A stretch of DNA of 64,000 nucleotides from Beijerinckiaceae bacterium (GCA_947456505.1 CANGTC010000001.1:1-64000), one strand, 5' to 3'. Positions 1 through 9,478 are shown, numbered from the stretch's first letter. The notes: a model not told the origin generated them from the sequence alone. Program-made: numbers and translations.

Positions 1-174
1 ATGCATAATGGAAATTTCGCGGGACACAAGCGGAAATTTGCCACTTTGACCCTCACCTGTGCAAAATAGGGACGCTGATCTTCGGGTGTGGGCTCGGCGC
101 CACGCTTGCCGACCTTCGCAAAGCCCGTTACCTCAAGCCTCAGGCGCTCCAGCCGCAGGGACTCCGCTGCATCC
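1..174. other. Upstream non-coding stretch
   Basis: No gene is recognised before the first CDS. The octamer GGAAATTT occurs at 10-17 and again at 32-39, 22 bp apart (about two helical turns), in an otherwise AT-richer stretch. It could be a regulator site or the end of an upstream gene outside the window. The ORF track opens a GTG frame at 88, but its first 29 residues look like untranslated leader. Confidence 0.3.
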
Positions 175-1761
175 ATGTTCCAGATCGACCGTCGCAAGCT
201 CGTCGCGTCTCTGGCCCTGTCGGGGGCTTTGACCCTCGCCGGACGGGCTGAGGCCCAGCAGCCCGGCGCCAACGCGCCACAACCCCCGGCCGCCCCAAAT
301 GGGCCTACGGGGTTTGGCTACGAATCGGTCCTGCGCCGGGCGCGGGAACTGGCCAGCGTGCCGCTTACGCAAAGCCCTACCCTGCCGGAGCCCCTGACCA
401 AACTGGACGCAGAGGCCTGGCGCGACATCCGCTTTCGCCCGGAGAGGGCGCTTTTTTCGAATAATAACAGTCTCTTACGCCTCCAGACCTATCATCTCGG
501 CCATAGTTTCAGGCGCCCCGTGACCGTGAACGTGATTCGCGACGGCATCCCGACGCCCATTCCTTACGCCGCCAATCTCTTCGACTATGGGGCGACGAAA
601 TTCGACAAGCCCCTGCCCGTGAACCTCGGATTCGCCGGTTTCCGACTGCAATATCCGCTCAACGACCCCCGCAACTTCGACGAGATGATCTCCTTTCTCG
701 GCGCCAGCGCCTTCAGCTTTCTGGGTCGGGGGCAGCGCCCGGGCGTCTCCAATCGAGGGCTCGTCGTCAACGGGGGAGCGACTGCGGAGGAAACGCCCTT
801 CTTCCGTGAATTCTGGATCGAGACGCCCGAGCCGGGCTCCGACCGCATCGCCATCTACGCCCTGCTCGACGGCGAGGCCGCGACAGGCGCCTACCGTTTT
901 GACCTGTCGCCCGGCGCGGAGACCACGCTGGAGGTCAATCTCACCCTCTTCCCGCGCAAGGCCGGAACCAAACTCGGCGTCGCGCCCCTGCGCAGCATGT
1001 TCTTCACGGGCGAGACGGATCGGCGGGGGCATGGAGACTACCGACCGGAGGTGCATGATTCGGACGGCCTGCTGATTCACACCGGCGCGGGCGAATGGCT
1101 CTGGCGCCCCCTGCGCAACCCCGCCGCGCCTGAAATTTCCGCCTTCATGGACAAGGATGTGCGCGGCTTCGGCCTGCTCCAGCGCGACAGGTCCTTCGAA
1201 CATTACCAGGATCTGGATCAGGCCTATGAGCTGCGTCCCAGTTGCTGGATCGAGCCCCTCGGTGGCTGGGGGGAAGGCCATGTGGAGCTGCTGGAGTCCC
1301 CGACGACGGACGAAACGACGAAAAATATCGGCGTATTCTGGGTCCCCCGCGAGGCACCAGAGCCCGGCAAGCCCTTCACTCTGGGCTATCGCATTAGGTC
1401 CGGACTTGAGACGCCGCGGCTCTCCCCCGCAGGACGGGCCATCGGCGCCTATCAAACCGACGTGAAGGCGAGCAGCCCGAAGGAGCAAACGCCGCCCAAC
1501 GCCCGCCGCTTCCTGATCGATTTTGCAGGCGGGGACCTGCCCTTCTTCCTCAGCGAACCCGGCTCGGTGGCGGCTACGGTCACGTCGACCAATGGACGCA
1601 TCCTGCGGTCCTCCTTGGCGCCCAACCCCCATACCAAGGGGTTCCGCGCGGTCTTCGATCTGCAGCTTGAACCAGGCGAGGCGACCGATCTGCGCATCTT
1701 CCTGCGCAACGGATCGCGCGCGATTACGGAAACCTGGACACTGCCTTTCAAGGCCGAGTGA
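175..1761 (+). CDS. Periplasmic glucan biosynthesis protein (OpgG/OpgD family)
   Basis: This protein belongs to the MdoG/OpgG-OpgD family, which acts in the periplasm on the backbone of osmoregulated periplasmic glucans. The N-terminus MFQIDRRKLVASLALSG followed by a run ending in AEAQQ is a signal peptide, and the twin arginine makes Tat export (as for OpgD) possible. The body has family-like blocks such as FGYESVLRRARELA near the start and REFWIETPEPGSDRIAIYALLDGE in the middle. From ATG 175 the product is 528 aa, normal for the family. The track start (GTG 88) would add 29 residues before the signal peptide, so I prefer 175. No glucosyltransferase opgH is nearby, so the gene stands alone here. 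OpgG and OpgD cannot be separated with confidence. Confidence 0.85.
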   Translation: MFQIDRRKLVASLALSGALTLAGRAEAQQPGANAPQPPAAPNGPTGFGYESVLRRARELASVPLTQSPTLPEPLTKLDAEAWRDIRFRPERALFSNNNSLLRLQTYHLGHSFRRPVTVNVIRDGIPTPIPYAANLFDYGATKFDKPLPVNLGFAGFRLQYPLNDPRNFDEMISFLGASAFSFLGRGQRPGVSNRGLVVNGGATAEETPFFREFWIETPEPGSDRIAIYALLDGEAATGAYRFDLSPGAETTLEVNLTLFPRKAGTKLGVAPLRSMFFTGETDRRGHGDYRPEVHDSDGLLIHTGAGEWLWRPLRNPAAPEISAFMDKDVRGFGLLQRDRSFEHYQDLDQAYELRPSCWIEPLGGWGEGHVELLESPTTDETTKNIGVFWVPREAPEPGKPFTLGYRIRSGLETPRLSPAGRAIGAYQTDVKASSPKEQTPPNARRFLIDFAGGDLPFFLSEPGSVAATVTSTNGRILRSSLAPNPHTKGFRAVFDLQLEPGEATDLRIFLRNGSRAITETWTLPFKAE

Positions 1762-1843
1762 TCGGCCTTGCGCCGCGCGCCGTAAAACGCGACAACGGGT
1801 CCTTCATCAACACTGAGGGCCCGCATCGGCCGGAAGGAGCGTC

Positions 1844-2854
1844 GTGAAACATTTTCTCGCAATCTTGGGAACCACCCTCGCCCTTCTGGGTCAGCCCCTT
1901 AGCGGCGCCGCGCAGGCCGCCGACAAGGTGACCTTCGGCACCAACTGGCTCGCGGAAGCTGAGCACGGCGGCTATTATCAAGCGGTCGTGGACGGCACCT
2001 ACGCCAAATATGGCCTTGAGGTGAAGATCCTGCCCGGCGGGCCTCAGGCCAACAACCGCCTGCTGCTGGCCGCCGGCCGCATCGACTTCTTCATGGGCGC
2101 GAACATGCTGCAAGCCTTCACGGCGGTGGAGCAGAATGTGCCGACCCTGGCCATCTCCGCGAGCTTCCAGAAGGACCCCACCATTTTCCTGTCCCATCCC
2201 GGCGTGGGCTTCGACCGGTTCGAGGATCTGCCGAAAGCCACAGCTTTCATTGGCAAGGATATGCTGGTCTCAGCCTATCAATGGCTGAAGCTCGCCTATG
2301 GCTTCAAGGATGAGAAGGTGAAGCCCTATACCTTCAACTCCGCCCCCTTCATCGCGGACAAGAATTCGATTCAGCAGGGCTTCCTGACCTCCGAGCCCTT
2401 CGAGGTGGAGCGGCAGGGCAAATTCAAGCCCAATGTCTTCCTGCTGGCGGACCATGGCTACGACACCTATTCCACCACCATCGAGACGCGTCGCGAAACC
2501 ATCGACAAGAACCCCGACATGGTCCAGCGCTTCGTCGACGCCTCCACCATCGGCTGGTACAATTATCTTTATGGCGACAACGCCGCAGCCAACGCCGCCA
2601 TCAAGAAAGACAATCCCGACATCAGCGACGAGCAGATCGCCTATTCCATCGCCAAGATGAAGGAATATGGCGTCGTGGATTCCGGCGATTCGCTCAAGCT
2701 GGGCATCGGGGCCATGACGGACGAGCGCGTGAAAAGCTTCTTCGACAAGATGGCGAAAGCGGGCGTGGTCAAGGCGGATCTTGATTACAGGAAATCCTTC
2801 GACCTGCGCTTCGTGAACAAGGGCGTCGGCCTTTCCCTGCGTCCGAAGAACTGA
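1844..2854 (+). CDS. ABC transporter substrate-binding protein (NMT1/SsuA-like)
   Basis: Exported binding protein of an importer of the nitrate/sulfonate/taurine or thiamine-precursor type. The GTG start at 1844 follows AAGGAGCGTC at good spacing. A signal peptide ends near AQAADKVTFGTNWLAEAEHGG, and the mature start resembles NMT1/THI5-like proteins (GGYYQAVVDGTYAKYGLEVKI). The product is 336 aa, usual for the family. The ATPase and permease follow immediately (6 bp, then 1 bp), so the three genes form a complete importer. The ligand cannot be predicted; aromatic, sulfonated or pyrimidine compounds are all known for this family. Confidence 0.85.
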   Translation: MKHFLAILGTTLALLGQPLSGAAQAADKVTFGTNWLAEAEHGGYYQAVVDGTYAKYGLEVKILPGGPQANNRLLLAAGRIDFFMGANMLQAFTAVEQNVPTLAISASFQKDPTIFLSHPGVGFDRFEDLPKATAFIGKDMLVSAYQWLKLAYGFKDEKVKPYTFNSAPFIADKNSIQQGFLTSEPFEVERQGKFKPNVFLLADHGYDTYSTTIETRRETIDKNPDMVQRFVDASTIGWYNYLYGDNAAANAAIKKDNPDISDEQIAYSIAKMKEYGVVDSGDSLKLGIGAMTDERVKSFFDKMAKAGVVKADLDYRKSFDLRFVNKGVGLSLRPKN

Positions 2855-2860
2855 CCGGTC

Positions 2861-3607
2861 ATGGCTGACATGCTGAGCCTGCGCGGCGTCGACAAGGTCT
2901 TCGCCACGGGCGCGCAGGCGCTGGGCGGTCTGGACCTTGATGTGCGCGAAGGCGAGTTCCTGAGCCTGCTGGGGCCTTCGGGCTGCGGCAAGTCAACGGC
3001 GCTGCGCATGATCGCGGGCCTCTCCCAGCCCACGCGCGGAAGCCTCGAGTGGCGCGCGGGGCGGCCGGAGATCGGCTTCGTGTTTCAGGACGCGGTGCTG
3101 ATGCCCTGGGCCAATGTCTTCGACAATGTCTGGCTGCCGCTGCGGCTCACGGGCCAATCGCGCACGCAATCGGCCACGCGAATCGAGGCGGCGCTGGACC
3201 TGGTGGGCCTGACCGGTTTCGCCAAAGCCTATCCGCGCGAATTGTCCGGCGGCATGAAGATGCGCGTCTCCATCGCCCGCGCCATGGTGCTGCGCCCCGC
3301 CCTGCTGCTCATGGACGAGCCCTTTGCGGCGCTCGACGAGATCACGCGCCTGAAGCTCAACAACGATCTGCTGCGCCTGAAGCAGGAACTGGGGGCGACG
3401 GTGGTTTTCGTGACCCATTCGGTGTTCGAAAGCGTCTATCTGTCGAGCCGCATCGCGGTTTTCAGCGCACGGCCCGGACGCGTCGTCGCGGACATCGAGG
3501 TCGACGCGCCGCTGGCGCGCGATGACGCCTTCCGCCTGAGCCCGCTCTATGCGCAGGCCTGCAAGGAAGCCTCCGACGCCCTGCACAAAGCCATGGGAGA
3601 GGCCTGA
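2861..3607 (+). CDS. ABC transporter ATP-binding protein
   Basis: Cytoplasmic ATPase of the importer encoded by the flanking genes (SsuB/TauB type). It has Walker A GPSGCGKST near residue 40, signature LSGGMKMRVSIARAM, Walker B LLLMDEPFAALDE, and switch histidine in VTHSVFES. At 248 aa it is a normal single-domain subunit. It starts 6 bp after the binding protein and ends 1 bp before the permease ATG, so translation is probably coupled. All catalytic motifs are intact. Confidence 0.93.
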   Translation: MADMLSLRGVDKVFATGAQALGGLDLDVREGEFLSLLGPSGCGKSTALRMIAGLSQPTRGSLEWRAGRPEIGFVFQDAVLMPWANVFDNVWLPLRLTGQSRTQSATRIEAALDLVGLTGFAKAYPRELSGGMKMRVSIARAMVLRPALLLMDEPFAALDEITRLKLNNDLLRLKQELGATVVFVTHSVFESVYLSSRIAVFSARPGRVVADIEVDAPLARDDAFRLSPLYAQACKEASDALHKAMGEA

Positions 3608-3608
3608 C

Positions 3609-4391
3609 ATGCGCCGCTCTTTCGCCGACTATGCGCTGCCGCTCCTCGTCTTCCTGGCCATGATCGGCCTGTGGGAGGCGCTGGTGCGCGTCAACGACAT
3701 TCCGCCCTATGTGCTGCCGTCCCCCTCGCTGATCGGCGCGACCCTGGTGAAGGATTGGGGCACGCTTTCGGGCTCGCTGCTGGTGACCCTGCAGATCACC
3801 TTCGAGGCCCTGCTGGCGGCGACCGTTGGAGGCGTTACGCTTGCGATCCTCTTTGCGCGTTCGCGCTGGATCGAGCGATCGTTCTTCCCCTTCGCCGTCG
3901 TGTTGCAGGTGACGCCCATCGTGGCCATCGCGCCGCTGCTGCTGGTTTATCTCGACGCCAACACCGCCGTGCTGGTCTGCGCCTTTCTCGTGGCCTTCTT
4001 CCCGATTCTGTCCAACATGGCGCTGGGGCTGGCCTCGGCCGACCACAATCTGATCGACCTTTTCGAACTGTACAAGGCGTCGCGCTGGAAGCAGCTGATC
4101 CTGCTGCGCCTGCCCGCCGCCCTGCCCTATTTTCTGGGCGGGCTGCGCATCGCGGGCGGGCTGGCGCTGATCGGCGCCATCGTGGCGGAGATTGCGGCGG
4201 GGTCTGCGGGACAGGGCGCCGGGCTCGCCTATCGCATCGTGGAGGCGGGCTATCGGCTCAACATCCCCCGCATGTTCGCAGCGCTGGTGCTGATCTCCGT
4301 GAGCGGCATTCTGATCTATCTGGTCTTCACGCTGCTGTCTTATGTGCTGCTTTCGCGCTGGCATGACAGCGCCCGCGAGCGGGGGCTTTAG
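3609..4391 (+). CDS. ABC transporter permease
   Basis: Inner-membrane permease of the SsuC/TauC type, completing the importer. The sequence from ATG 3609 (MRRSFADYALPLLVF) gives 260 aa with about six hydrophobic segments. An EAA-like cytoplasmic loop is visible (LYKASRWKQLILLRLPAALPYFLGGLR). The track start at 3549 lies inside the ATPase gene, and 3609 is the better start. It runs directly up to the convergent chromate-transporter gene with no spacer. Confidence 0.9.
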   Translation: MRRSFADYALPLLVFLAMIGLWEALVRVNDIPPYVLPSPSLIGATLVKDWGTLSGSLLVTLQITFEALLAATVGGVTLAILFARSRWIERSFFPFAVVLQVTPIVAIAPLLLVYLDANTAVLVCAFLVAFFPILSNMALGLASADHNLIDLFELYKASRWKQLILLRLPAALPYFLGGLRIAGGLALIGAIVAEIAAGSAGQGAGLAYRIVEAGYRLNIPRMFAALVLISVSGILIYLVFTLLSYVLLSRWHDSARERGL

Positions 4392-5729
4392 TCACAGGGC
4401 GAAGCGCACCACGGCGCCCAACGCCGCCATGGCGAGCACCACCTGCACCAGCCCCCAATGCAGGCGCATGACCAGCACGAAGGCCAGCGCCGAGAGAACG
4501 GCGGCCTTCCAATCGAAGCTTGCGAGATCGACCGTCGGCCAGCGCAGCGGACCCCACTCGCCCCAGCCGCTTTCGCCAAAGAGAAGATGCAGGCCGAACC
4601 ATGCGGCGAGATAGGACATCACGCCCACCACAACCGCTGTAATCGCCGAGAGGGCCGCCGCCAGCCGTTTGTTGGAGCGCAATTCCTCCATGTGCGGCGC
4701 GCCCGCGAAGATCCATAAAAACGAGGGCGCAAAGGTGGCCCAGGTGGTCATCAGGGCGCCCAGCGCCGCCGCGACCGGCGGGGAGAAAGGGGCGGCGTCC
4801 CGCCAGGCCGCCAGAAAGCCCACATGCTGGGTGACGAGAATGGTCGGCCCGGGCGTGGTCTCGGCGAGGCCCAGCCCATCGGCCATTTCGGCGGCGCTGA
4901 GCCAGCCCTTCACGCTGACCGCATCCTGCGCGAGCCAGGCGAGCAAAGCATAGGCTCCGCCGAAGGAAAGCATGGCGAGCTTGCTGAAGAAGACGCCCAG
5001 GGTGGTGATGATGTGGTTGGAGCCGAGCATGAGGGCCGCGAAACCCACCGGCGCCCACCAGACGCCGATCCAGATCAAGATGGCCCGCAGGGTCTCGCCC
5101 CAGCGCCCTTCCCGCGCCGGTTCGGCCTTCAAAGGCGCGCTGGCGCCGAAAACGCCGGGCGCATAGGGCTGGGCCACATAGCCGATCAGCGCCGCGCCCA
5201 GGACCACCAGCGGAAAGGGCGCGTCAAGGAACATCAGCAGCGCAAAGGCGAGCGCCGCGATAACCTGAAAGACCCAATGCTTGAAAGCACGTTTGGCGAT
5301 GCGCGCAATGGCGTGGAACACCACCGCCAGAACCGCCGTCTTGATGCCGAAAAAGAGCCCGTCGACCAGCGGCAGATCATGCCCATAGGCGTAAAGAAAG
5401 CTCAGGCCCAGCATCACTGCGGCGCCGGGGACTACGAACATGAGCCCGGCGAAGAGCCCGCCGCGCACCCCGTGCAGCAGCCAGCCGATATAGGTCGCCA
5501 ACTGCTGGGCCTCCGGGCCGGGCAGCAGGGTGCAGTAGTTCAGGGCGTGCAGGAAACGCGGCTCGTCGATCCATTTGCGGTCATCGACCAGCACCCGGTG
5601 CATCAGGGCGATCTGCCCCGCCGCACCCCCGAAGGAGGTGAGGCCTATAAGGGTCCAGACGCGCGCGGCCTCCCAAAAGGAGACCTGCGGCATGAAGGGA
5701 TGGGTCGTGGTTTCCTGATCCTTGGTCAT
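4392..5729 (-). CDS. chrA: ChrA-type chromate transporter, two CHR domains
   Basis: A 445-aa inner-membrane protein of the CHR family, whose known members export chromate by proton antiport. The N-terminal domain carries the family block SFGGAAGQIALMHRVLVDDRKW and the C-terminal domain a similar block around FGGAYALLAWLAQDAV, so both halves are present (long-chain CHR). About ten hydrophobic segments are seen. I start it at MTKDQETTTHP, since the 26 residues before this in the track look like leader. It is convergent with the ABC operon and has no obvious partner here. The chromate substrate is a family inference; sulfate-like anions are possible. Confidence 0.87.
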   Translation of the reverse strand: MTKDQETTTHPFMPQVSFWEAARVWTLIGLTSFGGAAGQIALMHRVLVDDRKWIDEPRFLHALNYCTLLPGPEAQQLATYIGWLLHGVRGGLFAGLMFVVPGAAVMLGLSFLYAYGHDLPLVDGLFFGIKTAVLAVVFHAIARIAKRAFKHWVFQVIAALAFALLMFLDAPFPLVVLGAALIGYVAQPYAPGVFGASAPLKAEPAREGRWGETLRAILIWIGVWWAPVGFAALMLGSNHIITTLGVFFSKLAMLSFGGAYALLAWLAQDAVSVKGWLSAAEMADGLGLAETTPGPTILVTQHVGFLAAWRDAAPFSPPVAAALGALMTTWATFAPSFLWIFAGAPHMEELRSNKRLAAALSAITAVVVGVMSYLAAWFGLHLLFGESGWGEWGPLRWPTVDLASFDWKAAVLSALAFVLVMRLHWGLVQVVLAMAALGAVVRFAL

Positions 5730-5846
5730 GCAACAGCCTTGGCGAAGGGGGCACGCCCTGTCAAATCTTGCAATTCGGAGGGGCCAGCCTTGACCGCGCC
5801 CGCGCAAACCGGCATCCGATCAGGAATGAATGTCGGGAGATCGACC

Positions 5847-6839
5847 ATGGACCAGACCCGCACGCCCTCACGGCGCAGCTTCCTCAACGGCGCCGCCGCT
5901 CTGTCGCTCGGCGCCAGCCTGCCCCTGCCCGCTCTGGCGCAGGCCTATCCGTCCAAGCCCGTGCGCATTCTCGTGCCCTTCGGCGCAGGCGGCATCGCCG
6001 ACATCACCGTGCGGATTGTGGCCGAGCGACTGGGCGACAAGCTCGGCCAGCGCTTCGTGATCGAGAACCAACCCGGTCCCGGCGGCATCAACGCGGCGCG
6101 GGCGGCCCTGCAGGGCGGGCCGGATGGCTATAGCATGGCGCTCTTCTCCAATGGCACCGCCGTGGCCTCGGGCCTGTTCAAGAACCTGCGCTACGACCCG
6201 GTGAAGGAATTCGCCCCGGTCTCGGCGCTGGGCTATTTCGAGTTCATCTTCGCCACCGGGGGCGAGAGCCGCTTCAAGACCATGGGCGAATTGCTGGCCG
6301 AGGCGCGGGCGAAGCCAGGCTCCCTGAACATCGGCACCATCGCCACCGGCAGCACCCAGAACCTCTCGGGCGAGTTGTTCAAGAGCAGCGCCAATATCGA
6401 TGCGCGCATCGTGCCCTATCGCACCACGCCGGACGTGGTTCTGGCGGCGATGCGCGGGGATGTGGATCTGATCGTCGATTCCTACGCCTCCATGAAGGCC
6501 AATCTGGAGGATGGCAAGCTGCGGGCGCTGGGCGCCTCGAGCATCACCCGGTCCTTGTCCCTGCCCAATCTGCCAACCGTCGCCGAAGGCGGCGTCCCGG
6601 GTTTCGACGTGACCTCCTGGAACGCGATCTTCGCCCCCGCAGGCACGCCCCAGGCCGTGATCGACACGCTCAACAAGGGCATCCTCGAAGTTCTCGCCAT
6701 GCCCGAAACGAAGAAGCTGCTGCTGGATCTGGGCATCGAAGCCAAGGGCTCGACGCCTGCGGAACTGGGCGAGAAGCTGAAATCCGATATCGTGAAATGG
6801 ACAGCGATCATCGACAAGTCCGGTATCGAGAAGCAATAA
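5847..6839 (+). CDS. Tripartite tricarboxylate transporter binding protein (TctC/Bug family)
   Basis: Classic Bug/TctC-type periplasmic binding protein for carboxylates. The start at 5847 (MDQTRTPSRRSFLNGAAA) gives a Tat-like signal with SRRSFL, preceded by GGGAG. The mature protein opens YPSKPVRILVPFGAGGIADITVR and has the conserved NQPGPGG block. Length is 330 aa, typical. The 4824 ORF in the track is antisense readthrough of chrA up to this start. No TctA or TctB gene is nearby. The 2-hydroxyacid dehydrogenase starts 40 bp downstream, so a hydroxy acid ligand is plausible but unproven. Confidence 0.9.
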   Translation: MDQTRTPSRRSFLNGAAALSLGASLPLPALAQAYPSKPVRILVPFGAGGIADITVRIVAERLGDKLGQRFVIENQPGPGGINAARAALQGGPDGYSMALFSNGTAVASGLFKNLRYDPVKEFAPVSALGYFEFIFATGGESRFKTMGELLAEARAKPGSLNIGTIATGSTQNLSGELFKSSANIDARIVPYRTTPDVVLAAMRGDVDLIVDSYASMKANLEDGKLRALGASSITRSLSLPNLPTVAEGGVPGFDVTSWNAIFAPAGTPQAVIDTLNKGILEVLAMPETKKLLLDLGIEAKGSTPAELGEKLKSDIVKWTAIIDKSGIEKQ

Positions 6840-6879
6840 GGCCGCAAGGCGCGTAACCAGTTCAGGGGAGGCGCGAAGT

Positions 6880-7878
6880 ATGGCGCAGGATGATTTGCTG
6901 ATGCCCGTTCCCCTTCCGCCGCTGGCGCAGGAGGGCCTGGGCGAGAGCTTCCACCTGATCAAGCTCTGGGAGGAGCCTAATCCGAAGGCGACGCTGGCGG
7001 CCATTGCGCCGGGCCTGCGCTTTATCGCGACCGGCGTGCCGATTCTGACCGAAGGCATGTCCTACCCCATCACCGCCGCCTTTCTGGCGCGGTTCCCGAA
7101 GCTGGAGCTCGTCGCCAATCTGGGCGTCGGCTATGACAACATCGACATCGCCGCCTGCGCGGCGCGGGGCGTGGTGGTCACCAATACGCCGGACGTGCTG
7201 ACGGAGGAAACCGCAGACACCGCCTTCGGCCTGCTGCTCTGCGTCATCCGGCAGTTTCCCCAGGCCGACCGATATCTGCGCGAGGGCAAATGGCTCAAGA
7301 CCGCCTTCCCCCTCACCGCCAGCCTGCGCGACCGCACCATGGGCATCGTGGGGCTGGGGCGGATCGGGCGGGCCATCGCCCGCCGGGGCGAGGCCTTCGG
7401 GTTGAAGATCGCCTATCACGGGCGCAAGGCGCAGGCGGACGCCCCCTGGCCCTTCTACGAGCGGCTTGAGGACATGGCCCGGGCCTGCGACATCCTCATG
7501 GTGTCGACGCCCGGCGGCCCCGCCACGCGCAACCTCATCGACGCGCCGATTCTTGACGCCTTGGGCCCGCAGGGGGTGCTGATCAACATCGCGCGCGGGA
7601 GCGTGGTGGACGAGCCCGCCCTGATCGCCGCCCTGCGGGAGGGGCGCATTCTCAGCGCCGGGCTTGACGTTTTCGCCGGGGAACCGGAGATTCCCGCTGA
7701 ACTCGTCGCCATGGACCATGTGGTGCTGCTGCCCCATGTGGGCTCGGCCAGCCACGCCACCCGCGACGCCATGAGCGCTCTGGTGGTGGACAATGCGGTC
7801 GCCTTTGCGGCAGGTCGCGGGCCGGTCACGCCTGTCGCGGAAACCCCTTGGCCTTTGCACGCAAAGGCGGCACATTGA
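6880..7878 (+). CDS. D-isomer-specific 2-hydroxyacid dehydrogenase
   Basis: NAD(P)-dependent oxidoreductase interconverting 2-oxo and D-2-hydroxy acids, most like glyoxylate/hydroxypyruvate reductases. The substrate-domain block NLGVGYDNIDIAACAARG, the Rossmann motif GIVGLGRIGRAIARRG, the catalytic-arginine region INIARGSVVDE, and a catalytic histidine in LLPHVGSASH are all present. Length is 332 aa, as expected. It lies 40 bp after a TctC-type binding protein, suggesting import and then oxidation or reduction of a small acid. The exact substrate is not readable. Confidence 0.9.
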   Translation: MAQDDLLMPVPLPPLAQEGLGESFHLIKLWEEPNPKATLAAIAPGLRFIATGVPILTEGMSYPITAAFLARFPKLELVANLGVGYDNIDIAACAARGVVVTNTPDVLTEETADTAFGLLLCVIRQFPQADRYLREGKWLKTAFPLTASLRDRTMGIVGLGRIGRAIARRGEAFGLKIAYHGRKAQADAPWPFYERLEDMARACDILMVSTPGGPATRNLIDAPILDALGPQGVLINIARGSVVDEPALIAALREGRILSAGLDVFAGEPEIPAELVAMDHVVLLPHVGSASHATRDAMSALVVDNAVAFAAGRGPVTPVAETPWPLHAKAAH

Positions 7879-7916
7879 GAAAAATGTCAGATGATCGACC
7901 TATGGAGGTGACTGTG

Positions 7917-8507
7917 ATGGGTGACGGACCACACAAGCGGCCCCCTAAAACCTGCCTGCGGGGCTGGCGCGCCTGGCGCAGACTGCCCATGGCGGCCCTC
8001 TTGCTGGCGCCGGGCGGGCTGACCGCCTCCGCTCAGGGGATCCAGACCCTGCCGCTTCCTCCCGGGCCCGCGATCATCACGCGGGAGACGCCAAAACCGG
8101 CGCCCGCCAAGCCCGCCCCCATCGTGGACAAACCCGCCGCGACGCAACCGCTTGCGCCTGCGGTGGCGGCCCAGAGCGCCGCTGCGGCCAGCGCCCCGGC
8201 CGCCCGCCCCAATGATGTGGCTGGCCGCTACATCATCCTGCGCGAAGGCGGCAGGGATGTGGGCTGCATGCTGACCCTGGACGACAAGGCGCGGGCGTCA
8301 AACGGCGACCTGAAGGCCCAACTCGCCCCCGCCTGCCGGGATCAGGGCATTGTGGTCTTCGATCCCGTGGCCTGGCGCGTCGAGCGGGGCCGCCTGGTGC
8401 TGACGGCCCGCAAGGGACATTCGGCGAACTTCGACCGGCAGGCGGACGGCGCCTGGTGGAAGGATCCGGCGGAAGGCGGCAAGCCGCTTGGCGTGAAGAA
8501 AATATAG
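7917..8507 (+). CDS. Exported AprI/Inh-like protein
   Basis: A 196-aa predicted envelope protein. I choose ATG 7917 because GGAGGTG lies 7 bp upstream; the track start at 7848 overlaps the previous gene. A signal peptide (WRRLPMAALLLAPGG...SAQG) is followed by a Pro/Ala-rich linker to about residue 85. A C-terminal domain (DVAGRYIILREGGRDVGCML...AWRVERGRLVL) resembles the AprI/Inh protease-inhibitor fold, seen also in Brucella Omp19. There is no lipobox. No protease gene is nearby, so its target is unknown, and the family call is tentative. Confidence 0.6.
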   Translation: MGDGPHKRPPKTCLRGWRAWRRLPMAALLLAPGGLTASAQGIQTLPLPPGPAIITRETPKPAPAKPAPIVDKPAATQPLAPAVAAQSAAAASAPAARPNDVAGRYIILREGGRDVGCMLTLDDKARASNGDLKAQLAPACRDQGIVVFDPVAWRVERGRLVLTARKGHSANFDRQADGAWWKDPAEGGKPLGVKKI

Positions 8508-8708
8508 GGCCTGCGCAAACTTCGCATCGCGCCTTTTCCGCCGGTTGACAGGCGCCAGCCTATTGCAGATGTTGACGCCACGGATGCTAACAATCCGGCC
8601 CAGAGGAACATCCGTGATCAGCAAGCCCTGGTTTTGCGGACGCGGCCAGCCTGCGGACCGGCCCCGGCGTCAACATGGCGTCATATCTTCCAGCAGGCGG
8701 TGACAGAG

Positions 8709-9470
8709 ATGAAATATCCCCTTTCGCAACAGGGCAAGATCGTGCTCGTCGTGGGCGGCGCAGGCGGCGTGGGCAAGGCGACCGCGCAAATCTTCGCCGA
8801 AGCGGGCGCCCATGTGGCGATCACCCATCGTCCCGGCGCAGATAAAGCGAGCGAGGCGGCCGCCTTCGTGGCGAGCCTGCCGGGCGAGAACCATGCGGCC
8901 TTCGCCACCGATGTCGGCGACACCGCGACGATCCTCGCCCTGCGCGATGCGATCGCCGCACGTTACGGGCGGCTCGATGTGCTGGTCAACAGCGCGGGCT
9001 TCACCAAGCCCATTCCTCATGCGGACCTTGAGGCGCTGGATGATGAGCTGATCGACCGCATGTTCCAGATCAACTGGCGCGGACAGTTCGCCACCATCCG
9101 CGCCTTTGCGCCCATGCTGAAGGCGAGCGGCGACGGGCTCATCGTCTCCATCTCCTCCATCGCCGCCTTCAACGGCAATGGCTCGAATATCGCCTATGGC
9201 GCGGTGAAGGCGGGCACCGACGCCATGACGAAATCCCTCGCCCGGGCCCTCGCCCCCGAGATCCGCGTCATGGGCGTGGCGCCCGGCGTGGTCGACACGG
9301 GCTTTGTCGCGGGACGCGGGCCGGAGTTCAACGCCAAGGCTGGCCTCACCACGCCCCTGCGCCGCGTGGCCAACCCTGACGATGTGGCGGCGGCGGTGCT
9401 GTCCTGCGCCACCCATCTGGGCTATTCCACCGGCTCGACGCTCATCATCGACGGCGGCCGGGCCTTGTGA
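8709..9470 (+). CDS. Short-chain dehydrogenase/reductase
   Basis: Classical SDR of 253 aa, an NAD(P)-dependent oxidoreductase. It shows the glycine motif VGGAGGVGKATAQ near the N-terminus, the structural NSAG motif, a catalytic serine in SISSIAAF, YGAVK as the catalytic Tyr-Lys pair, and a C-terminal block STGSTLIIDGG. The start at 8709 follows the weak site GACAGAG; the track start 25 codons earlier has no family similarity. It is the first gene of an operon running to 16.5 kb, with the BKACE gene 8 bp downstream, so a 3-keto or hydroxy acid intermediate is likely. Confidence 0.88.
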   Translation: MKYPLSQQGKIVLVVGGAGGVGKATAQIFAEAGAHVAITHRPGADKASEAAAFVASLPGENHAAFATDVGDTATILALRDAIAARYGRLDVLVNSAGFTKPIPHADLEALDDELIDRMFQINWRGQFATIRAFAPMLKASGDGLIVSISSIAAFNGNGSNIAYGAVKAGTDAMTKSLARALAPEIRVMGVAPGVVDTGFVAGRGPEFNAKAGLTTPLRRVANPDDVAAAVLSCATHLGYSTGSTLIIDGGRAL

Positions 9471-9478
9471 GGAGCGCC

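Noticed and set aside
4824-5846. 341-codon upstream extension of the TctC gene in the track
   Set aside because: It is antisense to chrA and its leader. The signal peptide and RBS fix the start at 5847.
8545-8573. TTGACA with GATGTT 17 bp later, as a promoter for the SDR operon
   Set aside because: The -35 is perfect but the -10 matches only three of six positions, too weak to call.
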